The notes under the pieces were generated by a model that was not told where the DNA came from, made no database searches, and saw nothing but the letters and a program-made list of their open reading frames with translations. This document shows, piece by piece, positions 9,462-18,032 of a stretch of DNA of 64,000 bases. The stretch's first letter is position 1. The number at the start of each line of letters is the position of its first letter. This stretch comes from Maricaulaceae bacterium EIL42A08 (GTDB lineage Bacteria; Pseudomonadota; Alphaproteobacteria; Caulobacterales; Maricaulaceae): positions 310,001 to 374,000 of the forward strand of contig JAMZNZ010000006.1 in assembly GCA_024178355.1 (NCBI GenBank). Reading direction: 5' to 3'. Position numbers and translations under genes: made by a program.

Positions 9462-10456
9462 TCGGTAAGTCCTCCCAGCCAAAGGATCAGGGCACGGCGC
9501 TGATGGCGGCGCTTCTTTTGGTGGCCATGATGGCGGCGGTCAGCGTCCAGCTTGTGGACATGGCGCGCTTTGCGGTGTTCCGCACTAGCCATATCGATAT
9601 CCGCTCGGAAACCTACTGGCAGGCTTTAGGTGCGCGCGAGTTTGCCGAAAGCGTTGTGACGCGCGGCCTTGAGGGCTCAGTGATGCGCGCGGACCTGCCC
9701 TGGCTGAATGAGCCGCAGGTCTTTGCCGCCGACAACGCTCTCATTTCCGGCACGATCAGCGATGCCAACAATTGCTTTAATATCAATACTCTCGCCCTTG
9801 GTCCAAGTGACGAGGATGACCCGGAAGCTCAAAACGCCCTTCAGCGTCACCGCGAGCGCTTTGATATCCTGATGGATCGCATTGGCGCGCCACCGGGTCA
9901 GGCGAGTAACCTGAAAGCGCAGATCATTGACTGGATCGACCGTGATACCCGGCCCGAAGCCGGTGGTGCCGAGGATGAGGCCTATCAGCGCTTTGATCCG
10001 CCCTATCGCGCCGCCAACCGGCCCATGGCCGAGCTGGATGAACTGATGGCATTGCCTGCCATGACAGCAGATTTCTACGCCTTTCTGGAGCCGTGGCTGT
10101 GTGTGCTGCCGACGTCCGGCCAGCCGCCGCTCAATCTCAACACGTTGAGGCTGGAGCAGGCCCCGCTTCTTGCCGCCGCGTTTTCGCAGCGTCTGGATGT
10201 CAGCGATGCGGAGCGCGTGCTTTTCCGCAGACCGCCGCAAGGCTATGACGCTCTTGAAGGCTTTTTCGCCGACCCGGTGATTGAGCAGCTGGAACTGGAC
10301 GGGGCGGACCAGTCTGCCGTCACGTTGCGCAGCAGCTGGTTTGCCATGGTGATAAGTGTACGCTCCGAACAGGCGCGCTTCACAGTGCGCCAGCTGGCAG
10401 AAGTCGATGAATCCGGGCGTGTCGTGCGCCACCAACAACGCTTTGGAACCTTTTAA
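9458..10456 (+). CDS. gspK: Minor pseudopilin GspK
   Basis: Largest minor pseudopilin, 332 residues, placed at the tip and controlling pilus length. It lacks the +5 glutamate of other pseudopilins, which is normal for GspK; the hydrophobic start is GTALMAALLLVAMMAAVSVQLV. The characteristic NCFNINTLAL segment, the LIDWIDRDTRPEAGGAEDEAYQ calcium/loop region and LNLNTLRLEQAPLLAA are present. It ends directly before the gspL ATG with no spacer. Confidence 0.94.
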   Translation: MIGKSSQPKDQGTALMAALLLVAMMAAVSVQLVDMARFAVFRTSHIDIRSETYWQALGAREFAESVVTRGLEGSVMRADLPWLNEPQVFAADNALISGTISDANNCFNINTLALGPSDEDDPEAQNALQRHRERFDILMDRIGAPPGQASNLKAQIIDWIDRDTRPEAGGAEDEAYQRFDPPYRAANRPMAELDELMALPAMTADFYAFLEPWLCVLPTSGQPPLNLNTLRLEQAPLLAAAFSQRLDVSDAERVLFRRPPQGYDALEGFFADPVIEQLELDGADQSAVTLRSSWFAMVISVRSEQARFTVRQLAEVDESGRVVRHQQRFGTF

Positions 10457-11722
10457 ATGCGTGTGCTTGTCCTGACCCTGCCCGCTGAAGCCACCGCCAC
10501 TCAGGCCGGATGGGCGCTGGTTGAAGGCGATGTGGTTCTGGCTGACGGTGAAATTGCATCCGGTGAAGAGCCGCGGCTGCCTGGTGGTGGATCAGCAGAC
10601 CACGCCGTGGCGCTGGCCCCTGCTGAGTCTGTCTTCTTGCGCCGCGCGCCGGTGCCGGGTGCTAATGATCGTGATGCGGCGCGGGCTGCGCCTTTCCTGA
10701 TCGAAGAACAGCTGGCTCAGCCGCTGGAGGATGTGGAAACCGCCATTGGCCCAGCCGCCCCGGACGGTGCACGATTTGTGGGCGCGGTGGATAAGGAGTT
10801 GCTGGCGAGCTGGCGGCGCTTTGCGCTGGGTCTTGGCATCAAGCCTGTCCATCTGGTGCCGGATGCCTTCGTGCTTCCTGATGTGGGCGCGGACCTCGTG
10901 GCTTTTGAATATGGCGCGCGGGTCCTTGCGCGCACCCGTAGCGCAGATGTAGCCGACGGAGGCGGTGCTCGCGATGTTGAAGCCGCGCTGGCCGAGCCGG
11001 TGGCCATCTCACTGGATACTGACCTGGCTGAGGCGCTGCTGCCCGCGCTTGCCAATCACCTCGCCCCAAAGCGTGTGCTGGTCAGTGAGGGGCTGAATCC
11101 GAACCTGGCTGCCCCTGACGCAGAGCCGGTTGCACTCAAGCGCGTGCCTGCGCCGGACTTGCGGGTTCTCGCGGCTCAGAGCTCAGCTGAAACACTGGCC
11201 AGTCTTCCAGCGCTTTTCGGGGCTGGTCTGATGCGAGCACTGGATTGGGCAGGACTGCTCAAACCGTGGCGCGGAGCGGCAATTCTGGCGGCTATCCTTG
11301 TCCTGGGAACGGCGATTTTTGCGGCTGGTGAGGCCGCCTATCTGGAACGCCGCGCAAGTGCCTACGCCAGCGCCGAGCAGGACGCATTCCGCAATGCTTT
11401 CCCGGACACTCGCATTGTCGATACGCAGGTCCAGCTGCGCCGCGCGCTGGCGTCAGTGGGCGCAGTTGAAGACAGCGCCGGCTTCCTTGATCTCGCGGCT
11501 GCTTTGGCGCGGATTGTGGACGGCAATGACGACGTGCGTGTCGACTCGATACGCTATGATGCTGATCGCGGTGTCCTGTCGGTGAGCGCGCTTTATGCCG
11601 GATTTGATGATTTTGAAGCCTTGCGCGTGGCCGCCGACGCTGAGGACGTAATCCTTGAAGATGGCGGCGCGCGCCAGTCGGCTAACGGGGTCGAAGGCGC
11701 ATTTACCGTGAGGCTGCCATGA
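10457..11722 (+). CDS. gspL: Type II secretion protein GspL
   Basis: Bitopic inner-membrane protein that anchors the ATPase GspE, 421 residues. The cytoplasmic domain is actin-like, with segments such as VALAPAESVFLRRAPVPG and ARAAPFLIEEQLAQPLEDVETAIG. One membrane helix (AAILAAILVLGTAIFAAGEAAYL, about residues 274-297) leads to a ferredoxin-like periplasmic domain. Its start immediately follows the gspK stop and its end overlaps gspM by four bases. Confidence 0.92.
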   Translation: MRVLVLTLPAEATATQAGWALVEGDVVLADGEIASGEEPRLPGGGSADHAVALAPAESVFLRRAPVPGANDRDAARAAPFLIEEQLAQPLEDVETAIGPAAPDGARFVGAVDKELLASWRRFALGLGIKPVHLVPDAFVLPDVGADLVAFEYGARVLARTRSADVADGGGARDVEAALAEPVAISLDTDLAEALLPALANHLAPKRVLVSEGLNPNLAAPDAEPVALKRVPAPDLRVLAAQSSAETLASLPALFGAGLMRALDWAGLLKPWRGAAILAAILVLGTAIFAAGEAAYLERRASAYASAEQDAFRNAFPDTRIVDTQVQLRRALASVGAVEDSAGFLDLAAALARIVDGNDDVRVDSIRYDADRGVLSVSALYAGFDDFEALRVAADAEDVILEDGGARQSANGVEGAFTVRLP

Positions 11723-12222
11723 ACCGATCAGATCGTTTGGCACCGCTAAAAGCGGCTTGGGCAGAGCGGACCCCGCGTGAGCAAATGCTGGTCGCAGGGG
11801 TTGGTGCTTTGTTGGTTGGCGTGGTCGCCTGGTACGCCATCCTGTCGCCTGCCCTGTCTTGGCGCGCCGAGGCGCGTGCAAGCCATGCCATAGCCGTTGG
11901 CCACTACGAGACCATGGTCTCCGGCGTTGCGCGCTATCGTGAACAGCTGGCCGCGGCCGACCAGACCCAGGGGGATACGGCTTTGCGGACTATTGTCGGG
12001 ACCACGGCTTCGGCACGCCAGCTGGCGATCAGCCGCGTTCAGCCGCTGGAAGATGGGCGCCTGGGAGTCTGGATGGATGGCGTTTCTGATCAGGCGCTTA
12101 TGACCTGGCTGCTGGCGTTGTCGCGTGAAGAAGGCATTCGGGTGGATCAGATCAGCATCGATCGGGAAGGCGATCAGCGTGTGCGCACCCAGATGGTTCT
12201 GGTCAGAGGCGGCGCACAATGA
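11719..12222 (+). CDS. gspM: Type II secretion protein GspM
   Basis: Small inner-membrane partner of GspL, 167 residues. A short cytoplasmic start (LKAAWAERTPREQMLVAGVGALLVGVVAWYAILSPAL) contains the conserved RTPREQ-type motif directly before the single membrane helix. The periplasmic domain ends in a ferredoxin-like fold (DGRLGVWMDGVSDQALMTWLLAL). Four-base overlaps with both neighbours. Confidence 0.9.
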   Translation: MNRSDRLAPLKAAWAERTPREQMLVAGVGALLVGVVAWYAILSPALSWRAEARASHAIAVGHYETMVSGVARYREQLAAADQTQGDTALRTIVGTTASARQLAISRVQPLEDGRLGVWMDGVSDQALMTWLLALSREEGIRVDQISIDREGDQRVRTQMVLVRGGAQ

Positions 12223-12959
12223 TGCGCATCATCCCGCCTCTCCTGTTTGGTCTGATCCTGTTTGTTGGATTTTTGATTGCCGCAATGCCGGCGCGTCTGA
12301 TCTTTGATCTGGCCCTCAAACCGGCCGGAGTTGAAGCCGGCCTTGTGCAAGGGCGGGTCTGGGATGCCCAACTCCTGCGGATTCGGTCCGGCCAGCTTTC
12401 CATCGATGAAGCGCGTGCCTCGCTCGAGCCTTCAAGTCTCCTTAGGTTTTCTCCGCGCTTTGATGTGACGCTTTCTGACCCGGCTTTACGCGGCGAGGGT
12501 GTGGTCATCCTGAGTGGTGGCGGTGTCCGCATTGAGGATGCGCGCGGCGTTGTGCGCCTGGATCAGGTGATGCCTGAGCTGGCGGCGCTGGGGGGCGATG
12601 AAGTGATTCAGCTGAGCCTCGAAGCGCTGGCGCTGGACGCAAGCGGCCGCTGCGAGGCCGCGTCCGGTCAGGCGACTACGGCTGCACTTATTGGTCTGGG
12701 CGAGCGCTATGGGGTTAATCTGCCGGTCTTGCGCTTTGACCTCATATGCGCCGGTGACCGTATCGGCGCTGACGTGTCCGGCCTCTCAGACGCGGTTGAG
12801 GTTGAAGGTCGTCTACAATTTACCGAGCGGGGCCCGGAAGGGCGCATCGAAGCGCAAACCAGCGTCACCAATGTGATCGCGGCGCTGTCTTTCATGGGGT
12901 TCGAACAGGTCAATCAGACCACCTACACCTTGACCCTTCCACTGCCTGAGGAGGGCTAG
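12219..12959 (+). CDS. gspN: Type II secretion protein GspN
   Basis: GspN-family protein, 246 residues, an accessory component present in only some type II systems. An N-terminal membrane helix (LLFGLILFVGFLIAAMPARLIFDL) leads to a periplasmic domain with GLVQGRVWDAQLLRIRSGQL, the segment typical of the family, and a late cysteine pair (CEAASGQ...CAGDRIGADV). It overlaps gspM by four bases and closes the core operon. Confidence 0.88.
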   Translation: MMRIIPPLLFGLILFVGFLIAAMPARLIFDLALKPAGVEAGLVQGRVWDAQLLRIRSGQLSIDEARASLEPSSLLRFSPRFDVTLSDPALRGEGVVILSGGGVRIEDARGVVRLDQVMPELAALGGDEVIQLSLEALALDASGRCEAASGQATTAALIGLGERYGVNLPVLRFDLICAGDRIGADVSGLSDAVEVEGRLQFTERGPEGRIEAQTSVTNVIAALSFMGFEQVNQTTYTLTLPLPEEG

Positions 12960-12963
12960 CACG

Positions 12964-13458
12964 ATGCGTTATCTCCCCATTTTTGTGCTTTTCCTAACGA
13001 TGTCTGCCTGCGCCACGAGTGAGCAGGGTGTCCCAGGAGGGGCGCGTGTCGAGGCGGCAACCACAAACCCGGTCGCGACGGTCTCTTCGCTTCCCGCCCA
13101 GCGCCTTGATCCGGGGCAGTGTGGGCTCTTCCTGTTTGGAACGCGCCAACCCTTCGACTTCGTCCTGTTCGAGGATGAGGCCGCCCGTCAGGTCACGCTC
13201 GTTCACGGCGGCTCGGTCTATGAGATCGCGATCACCTCTCGCGATGCGGCTTTTATTGCTGGTGACGCCTTCCAGCGCAGCTACTCGACCACCGATGATG
13301 GTCTGCGCTTTACGCTTGACGGTACGGTGGGTGAGCAGACGAGCGAAGGGCAGCAGCTCAATGACGTTATTCTGACCGCACACCAGCTTGATGGCACACG
13401 TGTGGTGCGCCCGCTGGCCGGTGTGCGTCGCTGTGATGAGGGCGGGCCGCGTCGCTAG
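12964..13458 (+). CDS. Small lipoprotein at the end of the T2SS operon
   Basis: Unrecognised 164-residue protein, 4 bases after gspN and so probably the last gene of the operon. It has a lipoprotein signal peptide with lipobox MSAC (Cys18). The mature part is a likely beta-rich domain (QCGLFLFGTRQPFDFVLFED, VTLVHGGSVYEIAITSRD, LRFTLDGTVGE). The position suggests an envelope protein that serves or is served by the secretion system; a pilotin role would be speculation. Its stop codon shares four bases (CTAG) with the convergent gene. Confidence 0.75.
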   Translation: MRYLPIFVLFLTMSACATSEQGVPGGARVEAATTNPVATVSSLPAQRLDPGQCGLFLFGTRQPFDFVLFEDEAARQVTLVHGGSVYEIAITSRDAAFIAGDAFQRSYSTTDDGLRFTLDGTVGEQTSEGQQLNDVILTAHQLDGTRVVRPLAGVRRCDEGGPRR

Positions 13459-14021
13459 TCGAAATTCGCCCACAGCGCGTCGGCGGCGTCATTCTCGCCG
13501 TCGGCCTCCACCGGGACATAGCGCCCGATAAACCAGACGGACCACTCACCGGTTTCGGCGTTTTGCTGGTGGAAGCTCTGGATCACCTCGCCATTGTCCT
13601 GAAGCGCCCAGCTACCGCGAAAGGGCGCGCGCGTGCCCTGGCCTGGATAGACGATCTCGCCCTCCAGCCGCATGGTGCCTTCTTCATCGAGGCTGCCGAT
13701 ATAGTCGATCTGCGCGCCGAGGCTGACCCAGACCTGCCGCCAGGCCTCCTGGCCCGCATCATAGAAATTCATCGAGAAACCAGTGGTGTTGTTGGCCGAA
13801 CGCCAGCTCTCCCGGATCAGGCAGTCATTCTCTGTCTTGGTGATCCGGTTAACGCCCGCAAACTGACCGTTCTGGGCATAGACATTCCAGTCACCCAGCC
13901 AGAAATCAAAATGGCCGTAGATCGCCTCGGTCTCACACGGGTTCGGGGGCGGGGCTTGTTGCGCGAGCGCAGTGCCGGACAGGGCCAGCAAGCCCGCAGC
14001 GGCCAGTACAGGTTTGATCAT
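13455..14021 (-). CDS. Secreted DUF1579-like protein
   Basis: 188-residue exported protein of unknown function. The signal peptide is MIKPVLAAAGLLALSGTALA with an Ala-X-Ala site, and the mature protein contains FDFWLGDWNVY, GVNRITKTENDCLIRESW and GSWALQDNGEVIQSF. This FDFxxGxW pattern is typical of small calycin-like DUF1579 proteins, often annotated from context only. Upstream in-frame codons up to 14249 are ignored because the ATG at 14021 has an AGGGGAGA ribosome site and begins the signal peptide. Two conserved cysteines may form a disulphide. Confidence 0.8.
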   Translation of the reverse strand: MIKPVLAAAGLLALSGTALAQQAPPPNPCETEAIYGHFDFWLGDWNVYAQNGQFAGVNRITKTENDCLIRESWRSANNTTGFSMNFYDAGQEAWRQVWVSLGAQIDYIGSLDEEGTMRLEGEIVYPGQGTRAPFRGSWALQDNGEVIQSFHQQNAETGEWSVWFIGRYVPVEADGENDAADALWANFD

Positions 14022-14202
14022 GGATCGTCTCCCCTTGGCTTGATATCGACCCGGAGACCATACTTCAGAAAAGGGTATTGCCCGCATTATCATTTGGACA
14101 GGAAATAAAGGGCTCGCCGATACCAGCATGCGCCTTGCCGCGGCGGGGATAAGGGCGTAAGCCTCACGCCCGGTTATTGGCCGGTGCGCGGAGTTTTCTG
14201 TC

Positions 14203-15492
14203 ATGTCGAATGTTGTGGTCGTCGGTGCCCAGTGGGGCGACGAAGGCAAGGGAAAAATCGTGGACTGGCTGTCGAACCGCGCCGATCTGGTGGTGCGCTT
14301 CCAGGGCGGTCACAATGCCGGTCATACGCTCGTTGTGGACGGGGTGACCTACAAGCTTTCCCTGATGCCCTCCGGCGTGGTCCAGAAGAAGCTGTCGCTG
14401 ATCGGCAATGGCGTGGTCGTTGACCCCTGGGCCTTCATCAAGGAAGTCGAGACCGTCCGCGCCCAGGGCGTGGACATCAATTCCAAGCTGGTCCGCATCG
14501 CCGAAACCGCGACGCTGATCCTTCCCGTCCACCGCGAGCTCGATGCCCTGCGTGAGAACCGCGACGACGGCATGAAAATCGGCACAACGCGGCGCGGCAT
14601 TGGCCCGGCCTATGAAGACAAGGTGGGCCGCCGCTCGGTGCGCGTCATCGACCTGGCTGACGAAGGCCAGCTGCGCTCGCGCATTACCGAGCTGCTGCAT
14701 CATCACAATGCGCTGCGCCGTGGCTTTGGTGTGGCTGAAGCCGATGCCGAAGAGCTGGTTCAGCAATTGCTCGAGATCGCGCTAAAAATCCTGCCTTTCG
14801 CCGACCCGGTCTGGAAGACGCTCAATGGCAAGATCGCCGATGGCAAGCGCGTGCTGTTTGAGGGCGCGCAAGGGGCCTTCCTGGACGTTGACCACGGAAC
14901 CTATCCCTTCGTGACCAGCTCCAACACCGTGGCGGGTCAGGCCGCGGCCGGCTCCGGCGTGGGGCCGGGCGAGGTTGGCTATGTGCTGGGCATCGTGAAG
15001 GCCTACACCACCCGCGTGGGTGAGGGGCCTTTCCCGACCGAGCTGACCGACGCGATCGGCCAGAAGATCGGCGAGCGCGGCCATGAGTTTGGCACCGTCA
15101 CCAGCCGCCAGCGCCGCTGTGGCTGGTTTGATGCAGTGCTGGTGCGCCAGAGCGCAAAGATCAACGGGATCAAGGGTATCGCGCTGACCAAGCTGGATGT
15201 TCTCGATGGCTTTGACGAGCTGAAGGTCTGCGTCGGCTACAAGCTTAATGGCGAGATGTATGACCGCCTGCCGGCCGGGACCTCGGCCCAGGCCAAGGTC
15301 GAGCCGGTTTATGAAACGATGGAGGGCTGGTCAGGCTCCACCGCCGGTGCGCGCAGCTGGGCCGACCTGCCAGCCGAAGCGGTAAAATATGTCCGCCGCA
15401 TCGAAGAGCTGATCGAAACCCCGGTCGCCCTCCTCTCCACCAGCCCCGAACGCGACGACGTCATCCTGATGCAGGACCCGTTCAGGGCGTAA
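14203..15492 (+). CDS. purA: Adenylosuccinate synthetase
   Basis: GTP-dependent enzyme joining IMP and aspartate, the first committed step from IMP to AMP. It is full length at 429 residues. It begins with the switch/P-loop signature [19 protein letters not shown], followed by [11 protein letters not shown], the IMP loop ([14 protein letters not shown]), [34 protein letters not shown] and [14 protein letters not shown]. It ends with the usual [12 protein letters not shown]. It stands alone, with a 245-base spacer before the convergent gene. Confidence 0.98.
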   Translation: MSNVVVVGAQWGDEGKGKIVDWLSNRADLVVRFQGGHNAGHTLVVDGVTYKLSLMPSGVVQKKLSLIGNGVVVDPWAFIKEVETVRAQGVDINSKLVRIAETATLILPVHRELDALRENRDDGMKIGTTRRGIGPAYEDKVGRRSVRVIDLADEGQLRSRITELLHHHNALRRGFGVAEADAEELVQQLLEIALKILPFADPVWKTLNGKIADGKRVLFEGAQGAFLDVDHGTYPFVTSSNTVAGQAAAGSGVGPGEVGYVLGIVKAYTTRVGEGPFPTELTDAIGQKIGERGHEFGTVTSRQRRCGWFDAVLVRQSAKINGIKGIALTKLDVLDGFDELKVCVGYKLNGEMYDRLPAGTSAQAKVEPVYETMEGWSGSTAGARSWADLPAEAVKYVRRIEELIETPVALLSTSPERDDVILMQDPFRA

Positions 15493-15507
15493 TCGGCGTT
15501 TTACCTA

Positions 15508-15531
15508 TCCCGGACGCGAAGCGATCCGGGA
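15508..15531. repeat. Dispersed palindromic element, copy 1
   Basis: TCCCGGA (15508-15514) and TCCGGGA (15525-15531) form a 7-bp inverted repeat, followed by CCT. A similar unit occurs at 23667-23696. It lies in the 245-base gap between purA and the next gene. That gap also holds a second hairpin-forming stretch at about 15576-15615 (GCGCCC/GGGGC within an outer CCCGGC/GCCGGG). No gene is visible in the gap. Confidence 0.5.
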
Positions 15532-15737
15532 CCTGGGGTCGGTGTTTCTGCGATCAGAACCTGGCGTAATCAATTGATCCCGGCACTGCGCCCTTGAAGG
15601 GGCTTGGCCGGGACAGGGTTGTTCGTTCTGAGAAGCAGACCGTGGCGCACCGTCTCTCATCCCCCCAACTGACCAGACTTGCAGCCTTGCCACTCTCCAC
15701 ACGTAAAGAGAGGGAGAAAGACAGACTCCACCGCGAA

Positions 15738-16841
15738 CTAACGCCCCAACAGCCGAATCCCCCGATTGGCTGCCAGGAGCAGGCGCTCATCGCCGAGCGC
15801 GCTGTGGGCTTCCAGCAGGGCGTCGGTCAGCTTGATCGCGTGATCATCGCCGGTTTGCGCGGCGAGCTTTGCCAGCGTGTAGCGGGCATCTGCGACATCG
15901 GAACCGGGGTCCTGATCGCCATGCAGGCCGAAGAAGGCGGCTTTCATGGCTGCGGCTGCCTCAAACACTCGCATCAAGAGCGCGCGAGCTTCGTCGTCGT
16001 TTAATACCGGCCGCAGGCGTCGCACCGCCATCGTTGCGGTGATCGCATGGCACCAGACCACGGCGGTGTAGGGGCTGCGCGCTTGGGCCAGGAAAGCGTC
16101 AGCCAGGGTGATCACCAGCGTATTGAGGCTGTCCTCCAGCGGGCGTGTGAAGTCTGCCTGAGCCAACTCGTCAGCAAAGCCAGGGGCATTCAGGGCGTGT
16201 GTCAGCCCGCCACTGATGGAGCCCTGGGGCGCGCGCTGATCCTGCGGCGCTGGCGTCAAGTGCTGGAAGGTTGCGCGCGGGCTGAGCTTGCCTTGCCCCG
16301 TCATCGCGGGCCATGGCGGTACACCGTAAAGCGAGGCCCAGCTGGCTATGGCGCGCACCAGTTCAGCCCGGCGTGCTGCGGTGTTGCGCCGGCTCAACGC
16401 GCAGACCGCGTGGGCGGTCCGGATCAGGCCGTGAAGGGCCGCTGTCGTGGCCCCTGGTGTCAGACGTACGACCCACTTTTGTGCCAGCGATTTCCAGCTG
16501 CTCGCCACCAGTTCAGCTTCCAGAAGCTCGACCCAGTCGGCAAAGCGCTCGCCCTGACCAAGGGCGCTCTGCCATTGATTGGCCTGGATGGGCTGAGCGG
16601 CCTCAGGGGCGCGGCGAACGCCCGCGTGGGCCAGATGCTGGGCGGTAAAGGATGCGATCTGGGAGCGCATCCCCATCGCATCCAGCGCTTCAAGCGCCAT
16701 GGTGCCATGGTCGAAATAACCGTTCTCCATGATGGGGTGGGCGCGGCGCATGGCGTCCAGACCGGCATCCAGCGGGGTGCGGGAAGAGGCAAAGCTGTCG
16801 GGCAAATTGGTCAGGGCGGGGGAGAGGGAAAGATCGTCCAT
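15738..16841 (-). CDS. Questin oxidase family protein
   Basis: 367-residue protein that I assign to the questin-oxidase-like family (PF14027). The basis is the N-terminal ENGYFDHGTMALEALDAMG and the TPGATTAALHGLIRTAHAVCAL block, both characteristic of the family. Fungal members open an anthraquinone ring by a Baeyer-Villiger-type oxidation; bacterial substrates are mostly unknown. There is no signal peptide, so it is cytoplasmic. It is divergent from soxR, and its own promoter has the 19-bp spacer and inverted repeat expected of SoxR control (see 16885-16915), which points to a role in handling redox-active compounds. Confidence 0.8.
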   Translation of the reverse strand: MDDLSLSPALTNLPDSFASSRTPLDAGLDAMRRAHPIMENGYFDHGTMALEALDAMGMRSQIASFTAQHLAHAGVRRAPEAAQPIQANQWQSALGQGERFADWVELLEAELVASSWKSLAQKWVVRLTPGATTAALHGLIRTAHAVCALSRRNTAARRAELVRAIASWASLYGVPPWPAMTGQGKLSPRATFQHLTPAPQDQRAPQGSISGGLTHALNAPGFADELAQADFTRPLEDSLNTLVITLADAFLAQARSPYTAVVWCHAITATMAVRRLRPVLNDDEARALLMRVFEAAAAMKAAFFGLHGDQDPGSDVADARYTLAKLAAQTGDDHAIKLTDALLEAHSALGDERLLLAANRGIRLLGR

Positions 16842-16884
16842 AGGGTGTGAAGCTCCAGCATCATGTTTTGACTTGACGCCCAGG

Positions 16885-16915
16885 AGTATGAAATCTCAAG
16901 CTAACTTGAGATCAA
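16885..16915 (-). promoter_or_regulatory. SoxR-type promoter with SoxR box
   Basis: On the minus strand, TTGATC (16910-16915) and CATACT (16885-16890) are separated by exactly 19 bp, the over-long spacer typical of MerR-family activated promoters. Inside it is an inverted repeat at 16893-16912 with 8-bp arms ATCTCAAG/CTTGAGAT. This closely resembles the known SoxR box CTCAAG-N4-CTTGAG. The soxR gene begins 40 bases away on the other strand, so self-binding is plausible. Transcription would run into the questin-oxidase-like gene. Confidence 0.85.
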
Positions 16916-16951
16916 GAAATTAGTTTCTTTGTTTTTGAAAGGCTTGGCGTC

Positions 16952-17398
16952 ATGACTAAACGCATTGAGACCACGCTGCCCATTGGGGCGATTGCCGCGC
17001 GGACCGGTCTGAGCGTCTCGGCTATCCGTTATTATGAAGAGTTGGGGTTGGTCACTTCCGAGCGTAGTCCAGGTGGCCGGCGGCGATTTGTTCGCGCAGC
17101 GATCCGGCGGCTCTCCTTCATTCTGATTGCCCAGAAGCTTGGCCTCAGCCTGGAGGAGATTTCCGAGGCCCTGTCCCGCCTGCCCGACGGGCGCACGCCA
17201 ACCGCAGCGGACTGGACAAAGATATCCACCGGCATTCGAACCCGCATCAATGACCAGATCGCCGCGCTGGAGCGCATGCGCGATCGTCTTGATGGCTGCA
17301 TTGGCTGTGGCTGCCTCTCACTGGAGGCTTGCGGCCTTTACAATCCGGCTGATGAGCGCGGCGGGGAAGGTGCCGGCCCGCGCCTGGTTTTGGGTTAG
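16952..17398 (+). CDS. soxR: Redox-sensing activator SoxR (MerR family)
   Basis: 148-residue MerR-family regulator. The N-terminal winged helix-turn-helix reads PIGAIAARTGLSVSAIRYYEELGLV. A dimerisation helix follows, then the [2Fe-2S] motif CIGCGCLSLEAC with four cysteines in the SoxR arrangement (C-x2-C-x-C-x5-C) before LYNPADE. SoxR activates when the cluster is oxidised by redox-cycling molecules. Outside enteric bacteria it usually controls a few oxidoreductases or pumps directly rather than soxS. Its neighbour is divergent and carries a matching promoter. The end overlaps the convergent gene by 4 bases (TTAG). Confidence 0.95.
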   Translation: MTKRIETTLPIGAIAARTGLSVSAIRYYEELGLVTSERSPGGRRRFVRAAIRRLSFILIAQKLGLSLEEISEALSRLPDGRTPTAADWTKISTGIRTRINDQIAALERMRDRLDGCIGCGCLSLEACGLYNPADERGGEGAGPRLVLG

Positions 17399-17886
17399 TC
17401 GAGGCAGACGCCGCTGGCCGTTTCGATCACCATGTCACTCGGATCGCTGCCCCAGGATGTGGCCATTCCAATTGCACTGCGCACCCACACAACATTGAAG
17501 CGGTGCTCTTCAAGGCTGCCATACCAGTCGATAATTCGGTTGGGGCGCAGCGACGCTGTGCAACGAAACATCATACCGTCCTCGCCAAGGGTACAGCTTT
17601 CTGTCGTTTCAGGAGGCGCGTCTAAGTCCTCTGGTGGGGTAAGAATGATCCCGAGAAGCTGGTTGTCTTCGTAGTTGTCATCATCACGCACGGTGAGCTG
17701 GAATGTATCGCCGGCATTCATGCTCGGGTTGGGCGCGCGATCGCGATCGTCCATGCGTAAATAACCTGTATCATCGACTGTACAGGTGAATGTACGTTGC
17801 CATTCGCCATCGACCTGGATCCAGGGATCAGCCTCTTCTTCCTGTGCAAGTGTCAGGGAAAGGGCGCTCAACGCGATCTCAAACAT
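17395..17886 (-). CDS. Small exported protein of unknown function
   Basis: 163-residue protein I do not recognise. A hydrophobic start (MFEIALSALSLTLAQ) looks like a short signal peptide ending near Ala-Gln. The mature part is acidic with at least three cysteines (TCTVDD, SCTLGED, FRCTAS) and ends GVCLD, which suggests disulphides in the periplasm. The ATG at 17886 is preferred over 17910 because GGAGG lies 8 bases upstream. It runs away from the imuA promoter region. Confidence 0.65.
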   Translation of the reverse strand: MFEIALSALSLTLAQEEEADPWIQVDGEWQRTFTCTVDDTGYLRMDDRDRAPNPSMNAGDTFQLTVRDDDNYEDNQLLGIILTPPEDLDAPPETTESCTLGEDGMMFRCTASLRPNRIIDWYGSLEEHRFNVVWVRSAIGMATSWGSDPSDMVIETASGVCLD

Positions 17887-17968
17887 GGACAATGCCTCCG
17901 TTATGCGCATCTATAAAATGCAAGAGCGTTGCCCTGCGCAAGGGCGTACTTGACTCTGAATCCCTAAA

Positions 17969-17983
17969 GAACAAAAATAGAAC
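17969..17983 (+). promoter_or_regulatory. LexA (SOS) box upstream of imuA
   Basis: GAAC-AAAAATA-GAAC, an exact match to the alphaproteobacterial LexA site GAAC-N7-GAAC, 50 bases before the imuA ATG. It implies DNA-damage-inducible expression of the imuA-imuB-dnaE2 operon, as established in related bacteria. Confidence 0.85.
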
Positions 17984-18032
17984 AAATGGGCTCTGAAGGG
18001 CTCGGTTAAAGGTTCAAAGACAGGAGTTGTCC

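Noticed and set aside
16047-16850. Plus-strand open frame opposite the questin-oxidase-like gene
   Set aside because: The minus-strand protein has family motifs and its own promoter; the plus-strand translation has none.
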